Shown: positions 22,884 through 36,380, numbered from the stretch's first letter. The stretch is DNA of 64,000 bases from Anaeramoeba flamelloides (GCA_027625915.1 JANTQA010000033.1:868001-932000), one strand, 5' to 3'. Notes: generated by a model not told the origin, from the letters alone. Translations and numbers: made by a program.

Positions 22884-25800
22884 ATGTTTAAAAGAACAAC
22901 ACTCAAAGGTGAACTTAAAGAACTCCAACTTCGTTTAGTTAGTTTAAATCTTGAAATTAAAAAAGAAGCAATCAAGCAAGTCATTGCATACATGACTGTT
23001 GGGAAGGATGTTTCTGGTTTGTTTACAGAAGTACTCAATAGCCTAGAAACAAAAGATCTTGAAATTAAAAAACTTGTTTATCTTTATTTAATGAAATATG
23101 CAAGCAAAAAATCGGAACAGGCAATTCTTGTTGTTAACACACTAGTCCAAGTAAATTCGATCAGGCTTTAATTTCTTTAACAAAACAATTTAAAAAAAAA
23201 AAACAAAAAAAAACAAATACACCAAAACAAATCATTACTAAAAATCCAACTGTAGATAAATCAACAATCAAACCCAATTATCCAACCCAAAAAAAAATAT
23301 TGAAATCTAAAAACATAAACAAAAACAAAAAACACAAAACAAAAAACAAAAAACAAAAAAACAAAAAAACAAAAAACAAAAAACAACAAAAAAAAAACAA
23401 AAACAAACAACCAAAATAAAAAGGACACAAAAGACAAAAATCCTTTAATAAGGGCATTAGCGATTAGAACAATGGGGAGTATCAGAGTTGAAGAAGTTAC
23501 AGAGTATTTGTGCCAGCCACTTCGAAAATGCTTAAAGGTATGGTTGTTTTTTGATAATGAAGACAAACTTTTTTACCTTTTTTTTCTTTGTTCTATTTTT
23601 CAATTTTTTTCTTATTTCTTTTTTTATTTATCATCAAAACCGAAAAGAAATCGGCAATTTTTTTCGTCTAATTTATCAAATTAATTTTGTTGCAGTCGTA
23701 CAAACCGTACTTTGTTCCCTTTTATCTATAATAGAAAAAAAAATACTTTTTCTTCATGGGTGTGACAAAATAAATCTCCAGGCCACAACATCTTCAAATC
23801 CACACCAAATGAGGAGAATTCATTTTAGCACTCTAATGTATATTTTCAAAACCCACATGATACAAAAGCCGAATGGCTCCAAGTATAACTAAATGAATAA
23901 TTATACTTTTCAAAAAATGACAAATTCATAATTTGCCCTGCTTATATTCAAATTGAAATGTTATTTTAGAGTTATATAATTTCAAACGAAAGAAAAATTG
24001 GAGTGTTTTAGATTGAAATTTAAAGACTAAATCCACTTAAAGTCCTTATGTAACTATAAAATAAAAGCAAAAACTCGGATTCTTTTTTCAAACTCGAATT
24101 CTTTTTTGTCATGTCTTTGAGAAATTCTCAAGTCGTTTTAAAAAAATTCGGCCAAAAAATGTTTTAAAAATGTCTATATAAGTTTTTTGTCTGTTTTGTT
24201 GAGACTTTTGAAAACTTTTTCGAAATACTCTTATAAAATAACTACTGGTATTTATATAATAATTGGGAAAAAATTATCATTTCTTCTTCGTATTTTTCTT
24301 TTTTAAGAAAGTTTTCAAAGAAAAAAAGTTTAGTTATTTTAAAAAAGTGAAATTTGATCTTTTGATTTATTTGCTTGGCCCCTTTTTTATGATATTTATT
24401 GTTAGTATATATATATATCCCTTAGCACCCCAAATAACCTAAAAACATTTCAAACAAAAATTTTAATTTGAAATGTTATCAAAGGATAATAAGGTATAGA
24501 ATTAATAAACAATTATCTTAGAAAATTTTATAATTAAAAATTGTATAGTTGTTTAAAATAAAAAATAACTTGAAAAAAAATTTTCAACATTGGGAAATTT
24601 TTTTTTGGTTATTGTGATTTTATTATTTTTTCCAAATTTTCTCAAAATAAATTTTTTTTTTTTTTTGAAAAGTTTGTCTAGACATCAAAAACCTCTTAGT
24701 TTTAACATTTAAAACACATCATACTTTACTGGAAATTTTTTTGGGGCCCTTTGCACCCCAAAATTGCCTAAAATGCTTGATTAAATAATTTATTCATTAT
24801 AAAAGTTATTATAACATCACATAGAATATTTGTTTTATCTACTGATTACTATTCAATATCAATATCTATATTAGATTCTAAATAATTTAAAAATAAAAAA
24901 AAATATAAATTAAATTAGAAAAAAAAATCAAATTTTTTTTCATTGCAAAATTTTACAATTTTTTCAACAAGATTTTTTTTCAATTTTAAATGATTTGGCC
25001 AATAGTTCGAGTCAGATTAATAATTGATTTTTTTTTTTTATTTTTTACAATTTTTTAATTTTTGACTTTTTAAAATCTAGACATAAAATAAACAATATTG
25101 TTGAATTAGAGACCATGTATCAAAACTTATTTAACAAGATCTGGATTAATTTATTAAGGAAAAATCCAAATATTGCAAATATATTATTCAAATTTTTACC
25201 AATAACAAAATGCAATAAAAAAAAATTTGGTTTCGGAGATTATTTTATTATATTGGAATAATATTTAAGAATTATTTTTTATTTTATTTAAATTTAGGTA
25301 TAAATATTTTATCGATTAAAAAGAAATTTATATTTGTTTTATTCCAATTTAATAAATTGAAATTATTTTACAATTTTTTTTTTTTTTTTGATTTTCAATT
25401 ATTATCTATTGCTTAAATAAAAGTTTTAGAAAATTAATCATATTAAAAATTTAATTTTGGCCTAAAGAAATAAATTTCATTTTTCTCTCAATTCGATATT
25501 TATTGAAATTTTTTCTAAAAAAAAAATTAAATTTCAAAGTAATTTATTTTTTATTTATTTTTTTTATCATAAAATTAGCAAAATTGTTTTGTGGTTATTA
25601 TTAATAAATCAATGTGTTGAGTTTTGAATTACTATTAATGTAATAAAATTTCTGATTTAAAAAAATAAAATAAAAATAAAAATCTTTAAAAAAAATGTAA
25701 AAATGAATAATTATTATTTTTTTTTTCAATTTCAAAAAAAAAATCAATAACTTCACTTCTTTATCTTTGAACTATTTTGACTTTTTATTATAATTCAAAT

Positions 25801-25901
25801 CTGGATTAAAGACAAATAAGAAAATTAATATATTAGTAGATCAATATCATTTTAAATCTAATTTAAAACACTTGATGAAATTTAGGCAAATCCGGGGTGC
25901 T

Positions 25902-25932
<31 letters not shown>

Positions 25933-28900
25933 CGAGTTAACTAAGAATCCTAAATGAAAGTCAGATTTCAGAATTAGAAAAAGATAATCAGCTGAAATTT
26001 TACCCCATTTGTATTCCAAATTCCAGCAAATAAAAAAATCAGAAATTTCGGGATTCTAGGTCTTGCCAATTATCATGGATTTGATCAACACTCAATAGAA
26101 GATTGGACACTATAAAGGATATTGTGAAATTGCACTTCTTTTGATTGACAGTAATAAAATAACAAAAAAATAAGAACATTTTCACCCAACAACAAACCGT
26201 GATATAATTACAAAGAAAGAGAAGATCAAATTTCACTTTTTTAAAATAACCAAACTTTTTTTCTTCTCAATGAATACAAAAAATTATTTTTTGATACAAG
26301 ATCGAGCGATTTTAATTCTCTGAATAAAATAAAAAAAAAAAAAAATGTATCAACATATTTTACATTTAAAAGTAGGATTATTTAAAATATCCAACATTAC
26401 AGAACTTTATTTGATGAAATGAAAACAAAAAAAAAAAATATAATTTACTGTTCTTCAATGAACTTTAAAGCAAAGCATAAAATTCACTTGAGAATATTAA
26501 TAGCATTCAAAATTAAATGCCATTTTATATTAGTTTTGCTATTTTCACTGCTATTTTGTTTTGACTTCTTATCAATTATCCTTATTTCTGTCATTAACTT
26601 TGATTATTGGGATCTCAATTTCGAATGAGATCACATCAATTTCAAAATTTAACCACAAGTTGTTAAATTGCTACACTTCAACTCATCTCGGTATTTGTTA
26701 AAGTAGACTAGACTGAAGTTTTGAGACACACACGAATTTATATCAAGAATTGATTTTCGCTTCGGAAATCTTCAAACAATTTAACAAATTTTTAAATTGA
26801 TTTGATCTCATTCACATTACAACCTAGAAATAATACAAGATAAAATTTGATCTGCAATCTCAATTTTTCAATACTTTAATATTTTCATTTCCAAAAACAA
26901 AAAAAAAAGAAAAAAGAAAGCAAGTTAAAGAAAAAAAAACATTTCAAAGAGTTAATTATTTAGTAACAATCATGTGGGCTTTAGAAATAATACTAATTAC
27001 AAACAAAATAAACTCTAATTCAAAATTTTTGACAGACCAAAATTCAATTTTTGAAAAAAAAATCTCATTTAATCAATTAAAGAAGAAATACCAAATTAGA
27101 ACCATTTTCCAATTGAACTGTTAACACTTGTTTATAAATTAAAATAATCACAAAACAAAAAATAAATAATTATCAACACTAATGAATTATCGGTGTGTTG
27201 AAAATTTTGGAGATGGACCAAACAAAAAAATGCATTGAATTTATTGTTAATGGGTTAGATGAAACCTCATCTAATCTATTAAAGATAGAATTTTGAAGTG
27301 ACCAAATTTGAGACTTCTAATTCAACGAGTATCTAAAGATACAATAATCAATGGTATTTGAATCTTAATTCAGTTTTCTAAAAAAAAAAAGAATGAAGAA
27401 TTGTGGAAAAAATAAAAGAGGGAAAAGAATCAAGAGTGGAAAAAATTAAGAGACTTACAATAATTGTTGTGAGAGACCTGGAATTTTCTAGTTTAAATTA
27501 ATTTGTTGATAGGTTTTATTTTGTCTTGATCTCCTTCTTCCTAATTGCTTGTTGAGTCATTTTTATCAGAATATATTCTGTGGTGATGTCTTAGATTTCT
27601 TTTATGTTCATTTTCCTCAATAATTCATTTGTGTCTTTTTTGAATATTATGCTATAATCAAAAATTTTGATTTTTTTGATTTGTTTTTTCCAGTGTTTTC
27701 TGGTTCTCTCATATTTTTCACAGTCCCAAATAAAGTGGTATATGTCATCATTTTTTTTTCTTACACCATGGGCATAATTTGGAATTTATTCCCTTTTCCT
27801 ATCTATATGTGTATCTATTCAATCCATCACAAAAATATTTGAGTTTGAATAATGTAGTTGATGATTTCCAGTTTAAGTAGGGTAAAAAAATGCGTTGATC
27901 AATTTGTAAAAATTCTATTTAGGATTATTGATCGATTAAATGATTAGATAACAATTAAACTAATTTTATTTGAGTTCTTCTTTTTTGAACAACTCAATTT
28001 TAACCTAATATCTATCGTTGAAAAAAATTATTGATCCAACGAAAAAAGTTACAAAATTCAAAAAATGAAATGAAAACAAAAAACTAAAAAGACGAAAAAA
28101 TTATTTTCATATTTTTCAAAAAATCAAAATTTTTTCTAATTTAAATGAAATTAAATTAAGTTTATTCTTTTAACTGTGTGGAAAAATTTGAATTTTGGTT
28201 TGCATCAAAAAAAAAAAAAAAAAAAAAAAAGAAAAGAAATACAATAAAATGAAAATTTTATCCACATCAATTTAAATATTGTATCAATAATCATCAATAT
28301 GGGTATTTTCAGAAAAATTAAATAAATTAATTCAGAAATTATCCTTTCACAACTCTGTTGCTGGTCACAATTTTTTTTTTTAGGTAAATCATTAAATATT
28401 TCAGAAAATATTAAAAAGTCATGAGAATGCACAAATTAACTATAACCATCAAAAAAAAATAAAAAATAGAAAATTTTGAATTAAAATTTTTAGTTTAATG
28501 GTTTATTCTTCAAAAAACAACTTAAAAATTTCATAAACACTTAAAAAATATATCTAAAAAATGACAAATGTTGTAATTGGTACTTTATTATTTGATTTTT
28601 TGCCAAAATAAAAAATAAAGGATTAAAAACTTGAAAACTTTGATTTTTAATCAAATGAAAAATTTATCTTCTCTACTTTTAAGTTTTAAAAAAATTTTTA
28701 TTGAATTTTTCTCAAAGAAAAATAGGAAGTTTACTTCTCTTCAAATAAAATCAAAAAAAAAAGATAAAAAATACAAGAAAAAAATTAAAACCCATTATTT
28801 TGAGTTGACAAAGATATTTTCATAAAATATAATTATATAAATTTATTAAAACTCTTAAAAATAGTGAAAAAATTCAACTGAGTGATAATTGACCGAACTA

Positions 28901-31900
28901 TCTACAAGATCATTTTATTTTTTCACAAAGAAATTAAATTGATGAATTTTACTAGCATTTTTTGTAATTTTTTCAAATAGGGAATATTTTAATAACAGGA
29001 GTTTTTAAATTAACACCAAACAAAAAATTTTTTTATTGGATTAATTTTTTTACAATACATTTTTCTGTTTTTTTTTATTATTTTGAATGAAGGAAATAAA
29101 TTTCCTCTTACATCCGTTATTTTTTTTTTAATTTAAGAAATAAACCGAAAATATATTTAATTTTCTGTTTATTTCTAAAATTAAAAAAAAACATGGACAC
29201 TTAACTTATGCTTTTTTAATTTGAAATAATGGAGAAATCCCAATGATTTTTTCTCCATTCTTTTGAATTCTGGAAAAGTGCTGTTAGGTTTTCTTGAATT
29301 TTCTGTTTATTGGCAAAACCTCAAGAAAACCTAGAATACTTCACAAATAAAATAGAAAACATCAAAAAAACCTAGAACACTTAACAAATAATACAGAAAA
29401 CCTCAATAATACCTAGGCACTTGATGGCGCTCTATGGCACTCTACGGCGCTTATAGGCACTTGGCAGCATTTTCCTAATTTCTAAATTTCTAAATTTTTG
29501 TTTAGAAATTCCAATAAAGAATCATAATTTTCTTTATCATTCACCAATGATAAAATGAATATTTATCTTTATTTTGAATAATATCAAAGATATTATTTTT
29601 ATTATTTTTGTTAATTTGAATTGAATCTTTCATCCAAAATTATTCGATTTTCTTTATAGAATGGGTAAGTCCCAGAAAAAATGATCGATATTTTCAAATA
29701 TTTTTGAATTTTGGTATTTTTTTGGATCGATTGGAAGATTTTCTTTTTATTTTCTTTTTATCATAAACATAAGAATATCTATTTAGATAATTTGTGAAAT
29801 TTCTTAGTTTTAATATGGAAGTTGAGCCTACCCATTTTAAATATTTTTTGTCGTTAGTTTTTTTTTAATTTAAGAAATAAACAGAAAATTTTATTTAATT
29901 TTCGGTTTATTTCTTAAATTAAAAAAAACCGCCGTTAGGTTTTCTTGAGTTTTCTGTTTATTTGGAAAATCGATAGATTTCACAAATAAAACAGAAAACC
30001 TCAAGAAAACCTCGGCACTCTACAGCACTTTACGACACTACTGTTTGTTTATATTGTTATTAAAGAATGATTTTTAGATATTCTTGACCTTTCCATCCAG
30101 AAAAATTTATTATCAAGTTTTCTCTAAATTAATTTAGATTTGGATCTAATAATTTTAAGTTTTCTATTTCCCAATTAATATTTTCATTATCTGTTTTTTA
30201 AAAAGTTAAATTTTATGATATGTGATCAAAACACAGAATTTCTAATTTCTTTTTGAGTTTATATCTTCTTTTATAGATTGTAATTCTGGCTTGGTCAATT
30301 TTTGCTTCAGTTTTATAGATTATTTGGAAAATGTGGGTTAATTTTTAAAAATTTTGTTACTTTTTTATTTATCCAAACACCAACCGAGTTAAAATCTTTT
30401 TGATTTAGATTAAAAATTACAAGCCCATAAAATAACTGGCTAATATTTATTAATTTCAACCTTTGTAATTTTACTCCGATTAGATAATTTTTGTTGGCTA
30501 AAAATCATTTTTATTTTTTTGCTGTCTTTTACTTTTTTGAATTTTTTACTATTTTTTTTTTCTTTTTCAAGACAAATTCCTAAATATTTTATTTCGGATA
30601 AACTTGTTTAATTTTCATGCTTAATCAATATTTTGGTTTATTCTGAGTTCTAGAATAATTTTATAAATTTTTATTAACTTTTTGTCAATTACTGATATTG
30701 GTCTTTCCAATATTAGAATTAAGTCATCTGCAAACATTTGGACATGTTGTACTAAATCTTTTCTTTTTTTTTTTAATTAAAAAATGGCTGATAAATCCAA
30801 ACATTAAAGGAGAAAGAGGATATACTTGATAAACCCCTGGTCCATCTTTTTTATAATATTTTTAAAGCCATATTTTAATTTTTTCATTTCAAATATATTT
30901 ATCGAGAGCATAGTGTACTAATATATGATTAATAGTATCAAAGCATTTGTTGATATCAATTGTAACCACAAAGAATTCTTTATTTTTATAATAACAAGTT
31001 TTTCTAATTCAAAAAGTAAATTTAGAACATGCTATTCTTGAATCTAATTTTTTTTGCAACCAAATTGAGAATATGATACGATATTCCAAGAGTCTTCTAT
31101 ACCTTTATAAATAAGTTTTAAAAAGAATCATCATCAAGTATTATTAATTGAGATTGGTATATCATTTAAAGGAATTTCTTCATCTCCAGATTTATGACTA
31201 AATAAAACATTTCATTCTATAATAAAATATATTATTTCATCGTTTGGGTTATCAATTTATTGTAAAAATATTTTTTTGAACATTTTTTAAAAAAAGGAGA
31301 AAATATTCTTTTTTATTCTTTTTTTTTTTGGTTCTAATTTATAGAATTGTATTTTATCAAAATCTTTAACTGCTTTATTTTTTTTAGATATTTTATTAAC
31401 TCGTAAATATTCTCTAATGAAAAAATTTCCTTAATATCCATTGGTTTTAAGTCTTAAAATTAATTTAAAATAATGATCTTTGATTAATTTATTATATTTA
31501 TTTCAGGTTTTCCTCTAACTTCTTTACAGTAATCAAAATAAATACTTTCTAAATTTTTATTATTTAAAATAATTTTTGTTGAATACTTTCTAATTAAATT
31601 TATTAATTTCTAACATTTTTGATTATATTCAAATAAAAAATATTTTTCTTAAATTAAAAAAATAATTCTTTTACAAGACCTTTTCCTTTTTATATTGATC
31701 AAAAAGGGTTGAAGAATGGGATGTAAATAACAAAAGAATTATAAATTTTTTTAAAAAAAAATCTATTTGTTTTATTAAATTGAGACAGTTATAATGAATG
31801 CCTCAAGACATAGTATTTTTATTGGATAATACATATGAATATATTTAAAATTAATAAAAATTTTTATTCAAACATTTTTTTCTTTTCAAACAATTTTTTA

Positions 31901-34900
31901 TAATATATAAATGCATGCATATATAGGATAAACACCCTTATGTTAGAAAGACTGCAGCCATTTGTATCTCCAAATTATTTGATTTAAACCCAGAACTGGT
32001 CCAAACACAAGGTTTTTTTGGAGATTTAAAAAAAATGATCAGCGATTCCAATCCAATGGTTGTTTCAAATGCATTAGTAGCGCTCCAACAAATCAATGAA
32101 AGTAGTACCCAACCAATTTTTGTTATTGATCATAAGAATATTATGACCATTTTAAATGCGTTAAATGAATCAACCGAATGGGGGCAAATTCAAATTTTGG
32201 AAGCTGCTGCACAATGCGCCCCCAAGAATGAAAAACAGGCATGTATAATTGTTGAAAAGGTTATACCACATTTATCGCATTCAAATTCCTCTGTGGTACT
32301 AACCGCAGTAAGAGTTGTTTTAAATATGCTAAACATTATTACCAAAAACAAAGATTTGGTTAAAAAAACCACGGAACAACTTTCTTCTTCATTGGTAACA
32401 TTACTTTCTGGAAAACCAGAAATCCAATATATCGCTTTAAGAAATGTAAATTTAATTGTTCAACGATTTCCAAAAATGTTAAGTAGAGAAATTAAAATGT
32501 TTTTTTGTAAATATAACGACCCAATATATGTAAAAATGGAAAAATTAGATGTGATGGTAATGCTTGCCTCCAAAAGGAATATTGAAATCTTACTCCGTGA
32601 ATTCCAATTGTATGCAAAAGAAGTTGATGTACAATTTGTAAGAAAATCAATCCGTGCAATCGGTAAATGTGCAATTAAAATACCTAAAGCTGCTGAAAAA
32701 TGTGCAAAGGCACTTCTTGATTTGATAATGACCAATGTTTCATATGTAGTGCAAGAAGTTGTAATTGTGGTTAAGGTTTGTACCTTGTTTTTGATTCATT
32801 TTATATTTTTCTTTTTTTTTTTTTATTATTGATTTTTTATTATGTTTTTTTTTTTTTTCAATTTTTAAAGAACTGATACAGTATATTTTCTGTTTTATAA
32901 ATAACTTAATTGTTAATAAAAATAATCAGTTACTTTTTTTTTAGTTTGATCTTGGAAACATGCGGGTTTTGGATTTCAAAAGATATACTCATAAATTAAT
33001 AAATTGTTTAAATGAGGTTAACTCATCCATTTCATAGGCCATACACAATTTTCAAAAAAAAAAATATTAAGAGATCTTTACAAGATTTAATTTTTATTTT
33101 AAACAAATACTAGTCAATTAAATAATTTAATTTTTTCTGTCATTTTTCAAGTTAAACAACACTTTCATTATTGGTGTTTTTTTTTTTATGCAAATGTCTT
33201 AATTTGAAAGTTATTATTTTTATAAATTTAAACACTGTTTGTAAAAAATCAATTTTGGAGTGTTGAGAATTCAAATTATACAATTTTTATGAGATAAAAA
33301 AAAAAAATTCAAAAAAATAACAACAATTTTTTACATTTTTTAAATCATTAATGAGTATTTAAAAGCAAGCCAAAACAGAATTTTCAAAACATTTTTTTTA
33401 AAAGTACTTTTTTTTTTTATCGTATAAAAATTTCAGAATTGAATAAAATCTAACAACACTATATTTAACGACATAAAATTTGAATCAAGTTTTTTTAAAA
33501 AAAAATTTCAAAAAAAAAATGAGTTATTGTTATTTTTATAGCCTTAATAATTTTTTAATAAAATCTAAATCTCAATTGTACTTTTGATTGATTTTGACAA
33601 TATTCTAACAAAAAAAAAGAAAAATAGAAAATGAAATGCTTGTTTAAATTCAATGAATTTTTTTTTTTATTGAAGACAATTTTTTCATTAAAATGATTTA
33701 TAAAATTTAATTAAAATGATTTCAATAGTGAATCAAAACAATGAAATATAAGAAAATATAAATGAATTTTGCAAATAATCAAAAATCAAAATAAAAGTCA
33801 AAACAGCAAAACAAAATAAATTAAAAAAAATAAACTTTGAATGAGAAATAATTTTATTTATATCAAATAATTAATTTTTATTTTCACATTTGATTATGAT
33901 TTCTTTAATCTTGGATCAAAATAAAATAATATATGAATAACAAAAAAAAATTAATGGAAAACGAAAAAAATTAATGAATAAAAAAAAAAATTAATGAATA
34001 AAAAAAAAATTAATGAATAAAAAAAAAAAAATCAAATTGAAATAGGATATCTTTAGAAAATTTCCAAATCAATATGAATCATTAATTGCAAGGCTATGCG
34101 AGCATTTAGAATCTCTGGATGATACCGAAGCAAAATCGTCAATGATTTGGATAATTGGGGAATACTGCGATCGAATTGAAAATGCCGATGAATTAATAGA
34201 GGAGTTAACAGATTCTTTTACAGAGGAGCCACATGAAGTCCAACTACAATTACTTACTGCAACTGTAAAATTATTTTTGAAAAAGCCGACTGATGCAAGA
34301 GATTTAATTCAAAAGGTTATTACAGTGGCTACTGAGCAAATTGATAATTCTGATTTAAGAGATCGTGCATATTTTTATTGGAGATTATTGAGTGAAAATC
34401 CAACAAAGGCAAAAAAAATTGTCCTTGATCAAAGGCCATTAATTTCTTCAGAAAATTATAAATATGATGAAATAATGCTATCTGAATTGGTTCGAAATAT
34501 TCCAAAGCTTTCAAGTATTTATCATAAACCTTCTGAAATGTTTGTTCAAACAGTAAAAGTTTTTGAAGGTGGGGAAAATAAATCTCAGAATTCAAGTGAA
34601 GAAAACGAAAAAAGTGAAGAAAGTGAAGAAAGCGAAGAAAGTGAAGAAATTGAAGAAAAATCAAAAAAAAAATCGTCCAAAAAAAAAACAAATACAAAGA
34701 CAAAAACGAAAACGAAAACCAAATCCAAAACAAAACCAAAAACAAAAGAAAATACAATCAATAAAGACGAAAATACATTGATATCAAACACAAATAATAA
34801 CAATAATACACAATCAACAAATCAAAATACAATGGAAACTTTAATTGATTTAGGATTTGGAATGACAAACACACAAACACAAACCACAAACACAAATCAA

Positions 34901-35761
34901 ACAATGAACAGTACTCAAAACATTACGGATATGAATACAATTATGAACATCAATAATAATAATAATAATAATAATAATATCAATAATAATAATAATACTA
35001 ATAATACTCAAAGTGACTTTTTTTCTTCTCTTAATAACGAAGAAACAACTTTTTCAATTGAAATCGAACCAAAAAAATTACTCCTAGATTCAACCAAGGG
35101 AAAAGGAATCCAAATTGAGGGCGCATTTCGTCGTAGAAACCGAGAAATTTTTTTTGATTTGTCAATAACAAATAAAACATCCGCACCAATCGGCGGTTTA
35201 GCTATTGCTTTTAATACAAATCTATTTGGATTAAAGCCAAAGGCTCTTGTGATGAAGGGTGTAATAATGCCTACCCAAACTCGCGAATCTTTTATCAAAT
35301 GCCCAATTAATAAAGCCCACATCCCAAAAAATGCTAAAGCCAATTTGAACATCCACATAGCACTTCGCTGTTCTGGAAAGAATATATTTTTCCATGATCG
35401 ACCCCCGTTAAATATCTTTTTAATCGAAGACCTCAAAATTTTGAAAAAGGATTTTTTAAATCATTGGAAACAAATCCCTGAAGAAAATGAAATGGAAAAG
35501 GAAATTAACAATGTTCAGAAAATGGATGTTTCCTACATTAAACATCTTTTTGCAAACAAAAATATATTGTTCGTTACTAAAAGAAAAGATGGCGAACTTG
35601 ATATTTTATACTTTGCAATGAAATTTGAATCTGGACATATTTCGCTTTTGGAATTAGTCCTCATTTCAAATTTGAATAAAGTTCAATTAAATATCAGATC
35701 AATAAATCCTTTATACAATCCTTTAATTCATCAATTTATCGACAATATTTTAAAAAAATAA
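22884..35761 (+). CDS. Beta-adaptin of clathrin adaptor complex (AP-1/AP-2)
   Basis: Large beta subunit that links cargo adaptors to clathrin at the trans-Golgi or plasma membrane. Four exons: 22,884-23,150, 23,424-23,537, 31,927-32,775 and 34,046-35,761. All junctions are GT-AG and phase 0, giving 981 residues (usual 900-950). The HEAT trunk (about 10-580) has family signatures: [79 protein letters not shown] and [10 protein letters not shown]. The hinge (about 590-740) is acidic, then Lys-rich, then poly-Asn, and contains a clathrin-box-like LIDLG near 676. A C-terminal ear (about 742-981) is present, as in AP-1/AP-2 beta and unlike the truncated trunk-only forms. I cannot tell beta1 from beta2; many protists have one shared gene. 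Intron 2 is 8.4 kb and intron 3 is 1.27 kb. Confidence 0.93.
24419..25906. mobile_element. TIR DNA element, complete copy (1,488 bp)
   Basis: Begins CCCTTAGCACCCC and ends with its reverse complement; further inside, CCTAAA and TTTAGG also pair. Both ends abut (TA)n, fitting insertion into or duplication of TA sequence. A second, internal CCCTTTGCACCCCAAAATTG (about 24,747) looks like another left terminus, so the element may be nested or have a doubled end. No ORF of note; non-autonomous. Its right 333 bp match bases 1-333 of the window. Confidence 0.85.
27011..28196 (-). mobile_element. MITE family A, copy 3, split by a LINE
   Basis: Left part 27,011-27,238 and right part from 27,884 are the inverted family A sequence in the right order (left end AACTCTAATTCAAAATTTTT, right end AAATTTGAATTTTGGTTT). 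The break lies where the intact copies are continuous, and a LINE fragment fills it. Confidence 0.75.
27239..27883 (-). mobile_element. 5'-truncated LINE, C-terminal zinc knuckle and 3' UTR
   Basis: The minus strand around 27,560-27,780 encodes [18 protein letters not shown] followed by [10 protein letters not shown], ending in TAA after NIKEI. The spacing C-x2-C-x8-H-x4-C is the CCHC knuckle found at the C-terminus of many non-LTR retrotransposon ORF2 proteins. The fragment is flanked by 15-bp direct repeats with one mismatch, AAAAAAATGCATTGA (27,224-27,238) and AAAAAAATGCGTTGA (27,884-27,898), a typical LINE target duplication. The reverse transcriptase part is missing (5' truncation). Its 3' UTR matches the tandem units at 9.35-9.70 kb. 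Confidence 0.8.
29068..29855 (-). mobile_element. LINE 3' fragment with hairpin-rich 3' UTR
   Basis: The minus strand carries a decayed ORF2 C-terminal region near 29,640-29,830 (readable pieces [20 protein letters not shown] and NIDHFFWDL), then a 3' UTR at 29,090-29,470 made of palindromes (AATTTAAGAAATAAACCGAA with its inverse; CTGTTAGGTTTTCTTGA with its inverse) and GGCACTCTACGGC strings. A T-run at about 29,068 is the A-tail on the minus strand. Close relative of the insertion at 39,476-40,058. Confidence 0.7.
29856..31730 (-). mobile_element. LINE with reverse transcriptase remains
   Basis: The minus strand preserves RT motifs in order: [15 protein letters not shown] (motif A, 30,926-30,970), [15 protein letters not shown] (motif B, about 30,790-30,835) and MFADDLILI (motif C, FADD catalytic pair, about 30,715-30,745). 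Upstream pieces include [15 protein letters not shown] (about 31,150-31,190) and [16 protein letters not shown] (about 31,500-31,550). The frame is kept from motif A through B apart from two stops, then shifts at an A-run before motif C, so the copy is dead. It has its own hairpin 3' UTR at 29,856-30,045, showing that it is a separate insertion from the fragment to its left. No endonuclease domain seen; 5' end uncertain. Confidence 0.8.
33950..34032. repeat. Tandem ATTAATGAATA + poly-A repeat
   Basis: About four units of roughly 20 bp (ATTAATGAATAAAAAAAAAA) end 13 bases before the 3' splice site of beta-adaptin exon 4. Confidence 0.8.
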
Positions 35762-36380
35762 TTTTTTCTTTTATTAATTTACTCTTTTTTGCTTTCTTTA
35801 TCCCCCTTTTTTATTTTTTTTATTTTTATTCTTTCGTTTTTATTTTTATATTCTTAATGTTGTCTATTGTCTTTTGTCTTTTTTTTATTTTCTTTTTCCT
35901 CTTTATTGTTTTTTGTTTTTTTTTCAAAAATGAGAATTATTTATCAAATACAAATATAAAATCGAGACATCATATTTACACTTGTGTATCTCATTTAAAT
36001 TTTTATTTATTTCATTGTTTTTTTTTTGTTCTTCATTTATATTAAACAAAAACAATTTAAAAAAATAAAGTTCTTTTCTTTTTTTGTTTTTAAATAATTT
36101 GATTTTTTTTTTGTTTATTTACTTGAAAGGAATTTGGGATTTTTGTAAAAAAATAATTTCAATTTTTGTACTTTGTTTCCCATCACTTATATTGTTCTGT
36201 ACAACATAATCTAACTTATACATATCCTGAATGTTTTCTCTTTTATTCAGAGATTTTCTCGCTTTTCCCAATATAAAGAAAACTTTTGACAATTTAACAA
36301 CAATTTTTTAAAATATAGAAGAACAATGGGAAATCATTAATGATTCTTGAATCTTTGAAATTCGAATATCAAGCTAATTT
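35762..36380. other. 3' flank of beta-adaptin, nothing recognised
   Basis: T-rich 3' flank with AATAAA at 36,064. No further gene. Confidence 0.4.

Larger units (their letters stand above)
23538..31926 (+). other. Giant intron 2 of beta-adaptin (8,389 nt)
   Basis: Bounded by donor GTATGG after CGAAAATGCTTAAAG and acceptor ATATATAG before GATAAACACCC. The flanking codons read [13 protein letters not shown], the conserved beta-adaptin order, so the boundaries are secure. The intron carries at least four mobile-element insertions, listed separately. Between them, 23,560-24,400 and 25,935-27,000 show nothing recognisable. Confidence 0.9.

Noticed and set aside
23261-23892. Open frames across beta-adaptin intron 1 and exon 2
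   Set aside because: They are AAAAAC-repeat artefacts or read past the true exon 2 donor at 23,538.
29068-31730. LTR retrotransposon or other virus-like element
   Set aside because: No terminal direct repeats, protease, RNase H/integrase or capsid sequence; RT motifs, CCHC end, A-tails and target repeats fit a LINE.
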